Positions 1 to 5,819 are shown, counted from the first letter of the stretch. The stretch is DNA of 5,842 bases from Lysobacterales bacterium (GCA_029287515.1 JARFQZ010000016.1:1-5842); one strand, 5' to 3'. Translations and numbers: made by a program. The notes: generated from the sequence alone by a model not told the origin.

Positions 1-1
1 A

Positions 2-250
2 AAGCTGATCAGCAACATCGAGGAGGTACGGGCCAGGGGCGGGGAAATGTTCGTGATCGCCGACGCCGCAGCGGTATCCAGCCTCAAGACACGCCATGGG
101 CAAGTGATCAAGCTCGACACGGGTGGCATGTTACTGGCCCCGGTGGTGATTTCGGTGCCTTTGCAGCTACTGGCCTATCATGTTGCCGTTCTGAGAGGTA
201 CCGATGTGGACCAGCCCAGGAACCTTGCCAAGTCCGTGACGGTGGAATGA
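2..250 (+). CDS. glmS: Glucosamine-6-phosphate synthase (isomerizing), C-terminal fragment
   Basis: The 5' end lies outside the window; the reading frame is open from base 2 and gives the last 82 residues. GlmS converts fructose-6-phosphate and glutamine to glucosamine-6-phosphate, the first committed step toward UDP-GlcNAc for peptidoglycan and LPS, in the cytoplasm. The identification rests on the family's C-terminal signatures: SNIEEVRARGG near the start of the fragment, then VPLQLLAYHVA, and the near-invariant tail GTDVDQPRNLAKSVTVE. This end belongs to the second SIS (sugar isomerase) domain. The tail is complete and ends exactly as in E. coli GlmS, so this is not a degraded copy. Its TGA stop overlaps the ATG of exbD in an ATGA arrangement, so the two are probably translationally coupled. 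Identification is very secure; nothing can be said of the glutaminase half. Confidence 0.97.
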   Translation, partial: KLISNIEEVRARGGEMFVIADAAAVSSLKTRHGQVIKLDTGGMLLAPVVISVPLQLLAYHVAVLRGTDVDQPRNLAKSVTVE

Positions 251-651
251 AGAAAAGGCATCGCATCGACGATGAAGCCGAGATCAACATTACCCCGATG
301 CTGGACATTGTTTTCATCATGCTTATTTTCTTCATCGTGACCACTTCATTCGTCAAGGAGAAAGGGCTGGAAGTGTCACGCCCCGCGAGTACGCCCCCGA
401 AAGAGATCAAGCAGGACAGGGGCCCCATCGTTGTGAAAATCGACAGTTCCAGCCTGATCACTGTGAAAGGGCGCATCTTGGAGCCCGGGGCCGTGGAAGC
501 CAACCTGGAGCGCGAAAAAGCTGAAAAGCCTACTTCGCCGCTGATCGTGGCGGCACATCCCGAGGCTGATACGGAAGCGCTTGTTACGATACTCGATGCG
601 GCCAGGGCGGTCGGAATCGAGTCGGTCAACGTGGCGACAAACTCACAATAA
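247..651 (+). CDS. exbD: ExbD/TolR-family biopolymer transport protein (TonB2-type, short)
   Basis: 134-residue inner-membrane protein of the ExbD/TolR family, which with ExbB/TolQ forms the proton-driven motor that energises TonB- or Tol-type envelope machines. The start of the single TM helix (about residues 17-34) holds the signature EINITPMLDIVF; Asp20 corresponds to the essential membrane aspartate of E. coli ExbD (Asp25). After the helix comes a periplasmic domain (about 40-134) with the usual alternating strands, including PIVVKIDSS and the region LIVAAHPEADTEALVTILDAA. Length and the N-terminal pattern (basic, then DDEAEINITP) match the short ExbD of TonB2-type systems. It starts on the ATG overlapping the glmS stop and appears intact. 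The oddity is context: no exbB, tonB or ttpC gene follows, and glmS precedes it. Partners must be encoded elsewhere or upstream of glmS. Family call firm; exact system unknown. Confidence 0.93.
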   Translation: MKKRHRIDDEAEINITPMLDIVFIMLIFFIVTTSFVKEKGLEVSRPASTPPKEIKQDRGPIVVKIDSSSLITVKGRILEPGAVEANLEREKAEKPTSPLIVAAHPEADTEALVTILDAARAVGIESVNVATNSQ

Positions 652-912
652 GTGTCTGCTGATCTCCTCTTCCACCGGTAGTTCGGGTGGCAATTGCAGG
701 TAGTAGCCCGATTCCGAGAGGCTTTCGAGAACCCTTTCGACATCGACACGCGCCAGTTTCCGGTCTGCCGACAACTCGAGGCTCAACACGAACGCCGCCT
801 CCCCGAACTGGTGGCGTAATTCAGCCGGCAACTCCTCGAAAGGCAGATTATCAGCCAGGTACAGATAGGTTTCCGCCTTTTTTTCTGAGCGATAAACTTT
901 GCAGGGCACCAT
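643..912 (-). CDS. ycgL: YcgL family protein (UPF0745), function unknown
   Basis: 89-residue cytoplasmic protein of the YcgL family, found mainly in Gammaproteobacteria and without a settled biochemical role. Family hallmarks visible are CKVYRSEKKAETYLYL at residues 4-19 and GYYLQLPP at 69-76, which match the E. coli protein (VIYRS...TYLYV and GYYLQLPP). It is a little shorter than E. coli YcgL (108 aa), mostly by lacking the C-terminal extension. The reading frame is open further upstream to 1011, but the homologous part begins at this Met, and an AGAGG Shine-Dalgarno lies 8 nt before it. The longer start would run into the divergent TIR gene and add unrelated sequence. It is convergent with exbD and the two genes overlap by 9 bp at their stops. 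It is divergent from the TIR gene across a 57-bp AT-rich spacer. Confidence 0.93.
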   Translation of the reverse strand: MVPCKVYRSEKKAETYLYLADNLPFEELPAELRHQFGEAAFVLSLELSADRKLARVDVERVLESLSESGYYLQLPPELPVEEEISRHLL

Positions 913-969
913 CGATAAAGCCTCTGAAATGATGAATAAGTATAAACATTTATAAGTTATGCTTACCGG
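913..969. promoter_or_regulatory. Divergent AT-rich intergenic region between ycgL and the TIR gene
   Basis: This 57-bp spacer separates two divergent genes and must carry the 5' signals of both unless ycgL is read from a promoter inside the TIR gene. Bases 927-960 contain only 5 G/C in 34, in sharp contrast to the surrounding genes. On the minus strand TATACT (944 to 939) is a good -10 hexamer and would place a start about 20 nt before the ycgL ATG; no good -35 hexamer sits 16-18 bp from it. On the plus strand TATAAA (941-946) and TATAAG (951-956) are -10-like, again without a clear -35. The exact elements are uncertain; the general promoter assignment is inference from orientation and base composition. 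Confidence 0.45.
921..925 (-). promoter_or_regulatory. Ribosome binding site deciding the ycgL start
   Basis: Read on the minus strand the motif is AGAGG, followed by an 8-nt spacer and the ATG at 912-910. It supports the 89-residue YcgL over the 122-residue frame that would start at 1011. Confidence 0.55.
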
Positions 970-3054
970 ATGGGGAGCATACGGTACAAAGCGTTCATCA
1001 GTTACAGCCATGGTGACCGAGACTGGGGTGCCTGGCTTCAGCGAGCCCTGGAGACTTACCGTGTGCCCCGGCGCCTGGTCGGTACCAGGGGAGAATTCGG
1101 GGACGTGCCCCGGCGCCTGACCCCGGTTTTTCGGGACCGTGAAGACCTGTCTTCAGCCTCTGACCTGACCGTCAAGGTCAAGGATTCATTGGAGTCCGCC
1201 GAATCTCTGGTGGTGATCTGTTCTCCTGCCGCCGCCCAATCCAGCTGGGTCAATGAAGAGATAGATTATTTCAAGAGTCTCGGCCGGGAAAGCAGGATTT
1301 TTGCCCTGATCGTCGATGGCGATCCCCAGCCTTCTGATCCGGAGCAACAATGTTTCCCTTCCGCACTCATCAGGAATCAGGACGGAACTGTCCGGGAACC
1401 CCTGGCGGCCGATGCCCGCAAATGGGCCGACGGGAAGCTGCTGGCCAAACTGAAGATCATTGCCGGGATCCTGGGAATCCGGCTGGATGAACTGCGCCGG
1501 CGAAACATGCAACGCCGGCGAAGGAATCTTGCCATTGGCGCGGTATTGACGCTGGCCATGCTCGCGCTGACCGGAACGCTGCTGTTCACCACCCTCTCAT
1601 CGCAGAAAGAAGTGCGCATGCAACGGTCAAGTACCGAAGAACTGCTGAGTTACATGCTGGGCAACCTGAAGCAGCTGAACCCCATCGTGGGGCTGGAAGT
1701 TTTGGGGCAGGAGGACGAGCAGATCAAACAATATCTCGCCTCGCTCGGCTTTGATCAACTGGACAGCGAACAGTTGATTCAACAGGGATTGGAATGGCGG
1801 GAACGCGGGCAATCGGCTCATGAACGGGGCCAATATGATGAAGCCATGGACAAATTCCAGCGCTCCCGTGCGGCATTCATCGAGTACTACCAGCGCGATG
1901 GAAACACGACACAGGCGCTGTTCGAGCTGGGCCAGGCCGAGTTCTGGGTGGGTTATGTACATTTTGACATGGGTGACTTTGACCAGGCCAACGAGAGCTT
2001 TCTGCGCTATGGGGCGATCACGCGGCGCCTGGTCAACGCGGATCCCAATGACGCAAAAATGGTCATGGAACTGTCGTACACGCTGACCAACCTGGGGGCT
2101 CTCGAGCGCGTCCGCGCCAACCCTGATTCGGACAAGGCCCTGCGCCTGATGCAGTCTTCCGTGCAGTACAAGCAGATAGCGCTGGTGCTGGATCCGGGTA
2201 ACGAGACCTATCGCAAGGACCTGACCCGCAGCCTGGCATTCCTGGCCGATGCGTGGTTGGACAGTTGCGACCTGGGCAAGGCCATCAATTTCAGGCAGCA
2301 GGCTGTCGATCTGGCGCGTGAACTGTACGCCTCGGAGCCGGAGAATGTGGATGTAAAGCTCGAACTTGCTTACGGCTTGTCAGGCCTGGCCTCGGTGCAA
2401 AAGCTTATTCCCGTCACGGACCAGGCACTGGCCAATCTGAGGGAGTCCCGTGATCTCCTGGAGCAACTGTCCATCGAGGATGATGGAAATCTTACTCTTC
2501 GCTGGCATGCGTTCCTGAGGGGGATAAGGATGCTTAAGATCAGGATGTGGAATGAGCCCTCGACTGATCTCTGGCCGGAAGTAAAGACGGCCCGGGAGAA
2601 GATGGAAATTCTGGGAAAGGACAAAAAAGCGCTGGATTTCGAATCTTCGATCGAAACCGCCGACTTTCTGTTGCAATATTCACTGATGGCTCAAAAACTG
2701 GGCCATCACCTCGAAGCGGAAAGGGTGCTTGGCTCGGTGATGGCGAAATTGACGACGCTCGCATCGGAAAAGCCGGAAAATCGCCTGGGTAATCAGATGC
2801 TGGCGCGGGTCTGGTGGGAGCACTGGGCCCGCAAGGGTGTTTTACCCAATCAGCAAGCAGTATCCACCCTGGAAAACTACCTGGTTGATCCCGAAAAAGC
2901 CAGGAGTTGCAATGATGCTGACCTTGCGGCCAGGCTGGAAATCATGCGTGGTAACAATTCTCTGGCGAGCGACTATACTTTGTATCTGCTCGAAAAAGGA
3001 TATTTCGAGCCGGAATTCGTAGATTTTTGCAGTAGCTACCATTTGTGTGATTGA
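970..3054 (+). CDS. TIR domain - transmembrane - TPR-like repeat protein
   Basis: 694 residues. Residues 5-118 form a TIR domain: strand A motif YKAFISYSHGDRDW (6-19), a BB-loop-like region RDREDLSSASDL (55-66), LVVICSPAAAQSSWVNEEI (80-98) and RIFALIVDGDP (109-119). Glu97 aligns with SARM1 Glu642, because WVNEEI matches SARM1 WVHKEI, so NAD+ hydrolase or cyclase activity is plausible. A basic stretch (176-185) precedes one TM helix (about 187-209), so by the positive-inside rule TIR is cytoplasmic and the rest periplasmic. Residues 222-270 hold a conserved-looking linker (LLSYMLGNLKQLNPIVGLEVL). From about 273 to 480 there are helical TPR-like repeats, three of them closed by turns at ADPND, LDPGN and SEPEN; the remainder to 694 is helical and unassigned. 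Four cysteines (433, 647, 687, 693) lie beyond the TM. The start fits the TIR fold and no upstream in-frame start exists, but no Shine-Dalgarno is visible. It is the first gene of the probable operon. The domain call is strong; the enzymatic role is inferred. Confidence 0.9.
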   Translation: MGSIRYKAFISYSHGDRDWGAWLQRALETYRVPRRLVGTRGEFGDVPRRLTPVFRDREDLSSASDLTVKVKDSLESAESLVVICSPAAAQSSWVNEEIDYFKSLGRESRIFALIVDGDPQPSDPEQQCFPSALIRNQDGTVREPLAADARKWADGKLLAKLKIIAGILGIRLDELRRRNMQRRRRNLAIGAVLTLAMLALTGTLLFTTLSSQKEVRMQRSSTEELLSYMLGNLKQLNPIVGLEVLGQEDEQIKQYLASLGFDQLDSEQLIQQGLEWRERGQSAHERGQYDEAMDKFQRSRAAFIEYYQRDGNTTQALFELGQAEFWVGYVHFDMGDFDQANESFLRYGAITRRLVNADPNDAKMVMELSYTLTNLGALERVRANPDSDKALRLMQSSVQYKQIALVLDPGNETYRKDLTRSLAFLADAWLDSCDLGKAINFRQQAVDLARELYASEPENVDVKLELAYGLSGLASVQKLIPVTDQALANLRESRDLLEQLSIEDDGNLTLRWHAFLRGIRMLKIRMWNEPSTDLWPEVKTAREKMEILGKDKKALDFESSIETADFLLQYSLMAQKLGHHLEAERVLGSVMAKLTTLASEKPENRLGNQMLARVWWEHWARKGVLPNQQAVSTLENYLVDPEKARSCNDADLAARLEIMRGNNSLASDYTLYLLEKGYFEPEFVDFCSSYHLCD

Positions 3055-3081
3055 TTTTTATATCCCCTTTTATACTGGACT

Positions 3082-3087
3082 GGAGAG
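3082..3087 (+). promoter_or_regulatory. Ribosome binding site of the small secreted protein gene
   Basis: GGAGAG, 6 nt before the ATG at 3094. It fixes the start so that translation begins exactly at a signal peptide. Confidence 0.7.
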
Positions 3088-3093
3088 TTAATA

Positions 3094-3612
3094 ATGAAAG
3101 CAATTATAAAAACCTTAACCACCGCTGGAATATTTATTTCTTGCCTGTTGTCCGCAAACGCATTTGCAGTCGTGGTGACCCTCGATGTGGACGACAGCAC
3201 AGATCCGCCCACATTGTATGTTTCGAATAATAACGCCCAGTGTCCCGGCGGCCCGATAGACTGCATTGAAGTTGCGCGGGGAAGCCAGCCAAACATGTTT
3301 TTCAAATTAAACCGGGCCTGTCAGCCGGGGGGTGCCGAATATGGCCTCAAAGGGTTTTACATCACGGCGAATCCGAAAGTCTGGCCGGGTCCGCTGGAGC
3401 AGGCAATCGCCTCTGATTTTTGTGCCGACCCCGGGACCGGTGAGGTCAATCTCTCATCCTGTGGCAATAATCAGAGCGATGGTCAGTTGAAGATCAAAAA
3501 CTTTAACCGCCAGGAGGTGGATGTTTATTACATGGTCACGGCCGAACATTGTTCCAGCGGGCAGGAAATCGCCCTGGATCCCGAAATCCGGAATAAGGGT
3601 GGCAACAACTAG
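3094..3612 (+). CDS. Secreted six-cysteine protein of unknown function
   Basis: 172 residues; I do not recognise the family. The N-terminus is a classic Sec signal peptide: basic MKAIIK, a hydrophobic core (about 8-20), then SANAFA, giving a likely signal peptidase I cut after residue 25. Cys17 lies in the core but lacks a proper lipobox (IFIS before it), so a lipoprotein is less likely. The mature part (about 147 residues) has six cysteines, an even number fitting three disulfides in the periplasm. It is rich in alternating beta-like stretches (VVVTLDVDD, TLYVSNN, VDVYYMVTA) and in Asn, Gly and Pro, with no TM segment. It ends with LDPEIRNKGGNN. A good Shine-Dalgarno precedes the ATG. It lies 39 bp after the TIR gene and 15 bp before the SLOG gene on the same strand, which suggests co-expression and a joint role. 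A beta-sandwich fold is a guess. Confidence 0.85.
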   Translation: MKAIIKTLTTAGIFISCLLSANAFAVVVTLDVDDSTDPPTLYVSNNNAQCPGGPIDCIEVARGSQPNMFFKLNRACQPGGAEYGLKGFYITANPKVWPGPLEQAIASDFCADPGTGEVNLSSCGNNQSDGQLKIKNFNRQEVDVYYMVTAEHCSSGQEIALDPEIRNKGGNN

Positions 3613-3627
3613 GATAAAGCCTGATTC

Positions 3628-5313
3628 ATGAAGCTTACCATCGGCGTAACCGGTCACCGCGATCTCGTCGAAGATGAGCGGCCCGCACTCGAATCACGGG
3701 TGCGGCACCATGTTGATTACCTGACTAAGACCTTTCCCGACCTCGAACTGGAATTGCTCACCGCGCTGGCCGAGGGCGCGGACCGGTTGGTAGCCTCCGT
3801 TGCTGTTGAACTGGGCATCCCCATAATCGCCGTCCTGCCTTTGGCCCCAGTGGACTACGAACGGGATTTCGAGTCGCCGGAAAGCCTGGCGGAGTTCCGC
3901 TACCTGCTCTCACAGGCAGGACAAACCATCCAGTTACCGGATGTAGCCGGGCACGCTCAGAACAATCGCGACAATCAATACGCGCAACTGGGTGTATTCA
4001 TCTCCAACCACTGCGAAGTTCTTCTGGCGCTTTGGGACGGCAAGACGTCCGCGGCCCTGGGTGGAACGGCCGATGTCGTTCATTACCACGTGACCGGGGT
4101 GATGGAGGGTTACGAAGGCGATCTGTCGCCCGCACGTTTACTGGCTGACAACGAAAATGACCTGGTTCACCACATCGTCTGCTCCCGGGACCGTCCCGGG
4201 GGCTCACCTGCGGAGGGCTTGCTTCCGCTTGAGACCGCTTGGTTCAGCAGTCGCAATAATGGTGAACGGACGGCTGAAATGCCGGAAGGATACCGTCTTC
4301 AATTGAGACGCATGGAACGGTTCGTGCGCGACTGGCAAGAAAAGCAATCGGTCATCAGGACTCAAAGTTCCAGCCTGCTGACCGGCAAACCAGATTTTGA
4401 GATGCCGAGCGGGGTGCAGCAGACTGACAGCCTGTTCCAGGCTGCCGACGGCCTGGCAGTCCATTACCAGCAGCGCGTTAACAGCAGTCTACGCGCGATT
4501 CACATCCTGGCCGTAATGATGGGCCTGGTGTTCCTGGTGTATTCAGAATTCGACGGCCCCGGGTACATGTTGCTGGCATTCCTGGGACTGTTTTCAGCGG
4601 GCGTGATCATACACATCATCGGCAATGCCCATGAATGGCATCGCAAGTATCTTGATTACCGGATCCTGGCGGAAGGCTTGCGAGTGCAGCTTTACTGGAA
4701 TCTGTCCGGTGTAGTGGATACTGAGTCCGCAGGATTCGCCTACGATAACTTTCTGCAGACACAGGACGTGGACCTTGGATGGATTCGGCACGTGATGCGC
4801 CAGGCCAGCATGAGCCGGGCCCGGGGACAGGCGCCCGATCAGGCCTGGGTGAAGTGGGTGATCGATGAATGGGTCGGCGAGAAGGAAAAAGGCCGGGGCC
4901 AGCTGGCATACTATTCCCGCAAGCAGTTGCACAACACATCCCGGTTCCGGCGAACACAGATGCTGGGCAATCTCTGTCTCTGGGCGGGCATCGCATTGGC
5001 TATCCTGTTGTACGCGCTGGGTACTGATGGTGACGGGGAGCAACGTCGCACCCTATTGGTATTGATGGGCGTTCTGCCGCTGATTGCCGGAATCTGGGAT
5101 GCCTACTCTCACAAAAAGGCTGAAAAGGAACTGATCAAGCAATACGGTTTCATGAGCCGGGTTTTCGGCAAGGCGAGAGCGCTGCTCGACAATTCAGCTG
5201 ACATTTCATTCCAGCGCCAGGTGCTGAAAGCCCTCGGCCAGGCCGCCCTCGACGAAGGCGCCGAATGGCTGCTGATGCACCGGGAAAGACCCCTGGAGCA
5301 CGGCAGGCTTTAG
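3628..5313 (+). CDS. SLOG-domain protein with two SLATT-like 2TM units (putative nucleotide-gated membrane effector)
   Basis: 561 residues. The N-terminal 1-160 look like a SLOG (SMF/DprA-LOG) Rossmann domain: IGVTGHRDL (5-13), LLTALAEGADRLVASVA (43-59, the equivalent of the family's GGAxG-D segment), IIAVLPL (66-72), EVLLALWDGK (130-139) and the phosphate-loop-like LGGTADVV (144-151). Residues 160-285 are a charged helical linker. Two hairpins follow: TM1 about 289-305 and TM2 312-331, then a cytoplasmic segment with YRILAEGLRVQLYW (344-357) and LGWIR, then TM3 446-464 and TM4 474-490, then a basic helical tail (HKKAEKELIKQY). Basic residues flank the cytoplasmic sides, giving a four-TM topology with both ends inside. 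The AE-L-W pattern after TM2 resembles SLATT effectors. SLOG domains bind nucleotides (for example in Thoeris ThsA). Together this suggests a ligand-responsive pore or membrane disruptor; the function is inferred. The ATG lies 15 bp after the previous stop with only a weak AGGA. Confidence 0.85.
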   Translation: MKLTIGVTGHRDLVEDERPALESRVRHHVDYLTKTFPDLELELLTALAEGADRLVASVAVELGIPIIAVLPLAPVDYERDFESPESLAEFRYLLSQAGQTIQLPDVAGHAQNNRDNQYAQLGVFISNHCEVLLALWDGKTSAALGGTADVVHYHVTGVMEGYEGDLSPARLLADNENDLVHHIVCSRDRPGGSPAEGLLPLETAWFSSRNNGERTAEMPEGYRLQLRRMERFVRDWQEKQSVIRTQSSSLLTGKPDFEMPSGVQQTDSLFQAADGLAVHYQQRVNSSLRAIHILAVMMGLVFLVYSEFDGPGYMLLAFLGLFSAGVIIHIIGNAHEWHRKYLDYRILAEGLRVQLYWNLSGVVDTESAGFAYDNFLQTQDVDLGWIRHVMRQASMSRARGQAPDQAWVKWVIDEWVGEKEKGRGQLAYYSRKQLHNTSRFRRTQMLGNLCLWAGIALAILLYALGTDGDGEQRRTLLVLMGVLPLIAGIWDAYSHKKAEKELIKQYGFMSRVFGKARALLDNSADISFQRQVLKALGQAALDEGAEWLLMHRERPLEHGRL

Positions 5314-5315
5314 CA

Positions 5316-5819
5316 TCAATCTCCGGCTTTGGGGATTTTCAGCTCCTGGCCGGGAAAAATCTGGTCGGGGCTGTCAAGCAGCTCGCTGTTGGCTTCGAAG
5401 ATTTTCATATACTGCGAACCATCGCCGTAATGGTGTTCGGAAATCTTCCACAGCGTGTCGCCGGGTTGCACGGTGTATGTGATGGTTTCCGAAGGCTCTC
5501 CTTCAGGTACTGACTGTACTTCCTGTTCAGCTATTTCCGGCTCGTCCGATACGGCGTCGGTCACAGCCGCAGCCACAGCCATATTGTCTTGAACGGTGTT
5601 TATTCCTGGCGCAGTAGCGAGAATATCCAGGATTTTCTGGCGGTCATTTTCGTGGGCGATTTCACCGGAAACCGTGATCGAGCCGGTGCCGAAACCGAAT
5701 TGCAATCCGCTTGCGTCCAGGCCGGCGTTCTTCAAAAGCTGGCTGGGACTGGTTGTCGTGTCAGTCTCCGAGTCGGCTTTCGTACCAAATGCGTTCTTGA
5801 TCGAGTCGAATATTCCCAT
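5316..5819 (-). CDS. kbp: BON-LysM protein, Kbp/YgaU-like potassium-binding protein
   Basis: 167 residues, homologous in layout to E. coli Kbp (YgaU, 149 aa), a cytoplasmic K+-binding protein of BON plus LysM domains. It begins MGIFDSIKNAFG, like E. coli MGLFNFVKDAG, with no signal peptide. A BON-like domain spans about 24-82 (GSITVSGEIAHENDRQKI, then GINTVQDNMAV), and a LysM domain spans 114-163 (YTVQPGDTLWKISEHHYGDG, IFEANSELL, IFPGQELKIP). The LysM tail is close to that of E. coli (KIFEANKPML, IYPGQVLRIP). Between the domains lies an acidic, Glu-rich linker of about 30 residues (83-113) that is much longer than in E. coli. The start is well supported by a strong purine-rich Shine-Dalgarno. 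The gene is convergent with the SLOG gene, the stops being 2 bp apart, and is probably an unrelated housekeeping neighbour. Its promoter lies outside the window. Confidence 0.93.
   Translation of the reverse strand: MGIFDSIKNAFGTKADSETDTTTSPSQLLKNAGLDASGLQFGFGTGSITVSGEIAHENDRQKILDILATAPGINTVQDNMAVAAAVTDAVSDEPEIAEQEVQSVPEGEPSETITYTVQPGDTLWKISEHHYGDGSQYMKIFEANSELLDSPDQIFPGQELKIPKAGD

Noticed and set aside
108..749. 213-aa open frame on the minus strand opposite glmS/exbD
   Set aside because: It lies antisense to two clearly homologous genes, its translation is low-complexity (Ser/Arg-rich) with no recognisable domain, and it also overlaps the end of ycgL.
913..1011. N-terminal extension of ycgL to an ATG at 1011
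   Set aside because: It would add 33 residues not seen in YcgL proteins and overlap the start of the divergent TIR gene; an AGAGG site supports the ATG at 912.
3051..3076. Possible promoter before the secreted protein gene (TTGATT at 3051, TATACT at 3071)
   Set aside because: The spacer is only 14 bp, and the predicted start (about 3083) would fall inside the Shine-Dalgarno. The hexamers are probably chance in an AT-rich gap, though a weak internal promoter cannot be excluded.
3142..3147. Lipoprotein reading of the secreted protein (Cys17 as acylation site)
   Set aside because: The residues before the Cys (FIS) do not match a lipobox with Leu/Val/Ile at -3, and a clear AFA signal peptidase I site follows.
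4184..4200. Perfect 7-bp inverted repeat CCCGGGA-CCG-TCCCGGG
   Set aside because: It lies inside the SLOG-4TM coding frame (encoding SRDRPG), has no U-run, and is likely a by-product of GC-rich Arg/Pro/Gly codons rather than a terminator or operator.
4594..5043. 149-aa minus-strand open frame inside the SLOG-4TM gene, and a similar 126-aa frame
   Set aside because: Both are antisense to a coherent membrane protein, have no ribosome site or domain, and their Cys/Pro/His-rich composition is that of a shadow frame.
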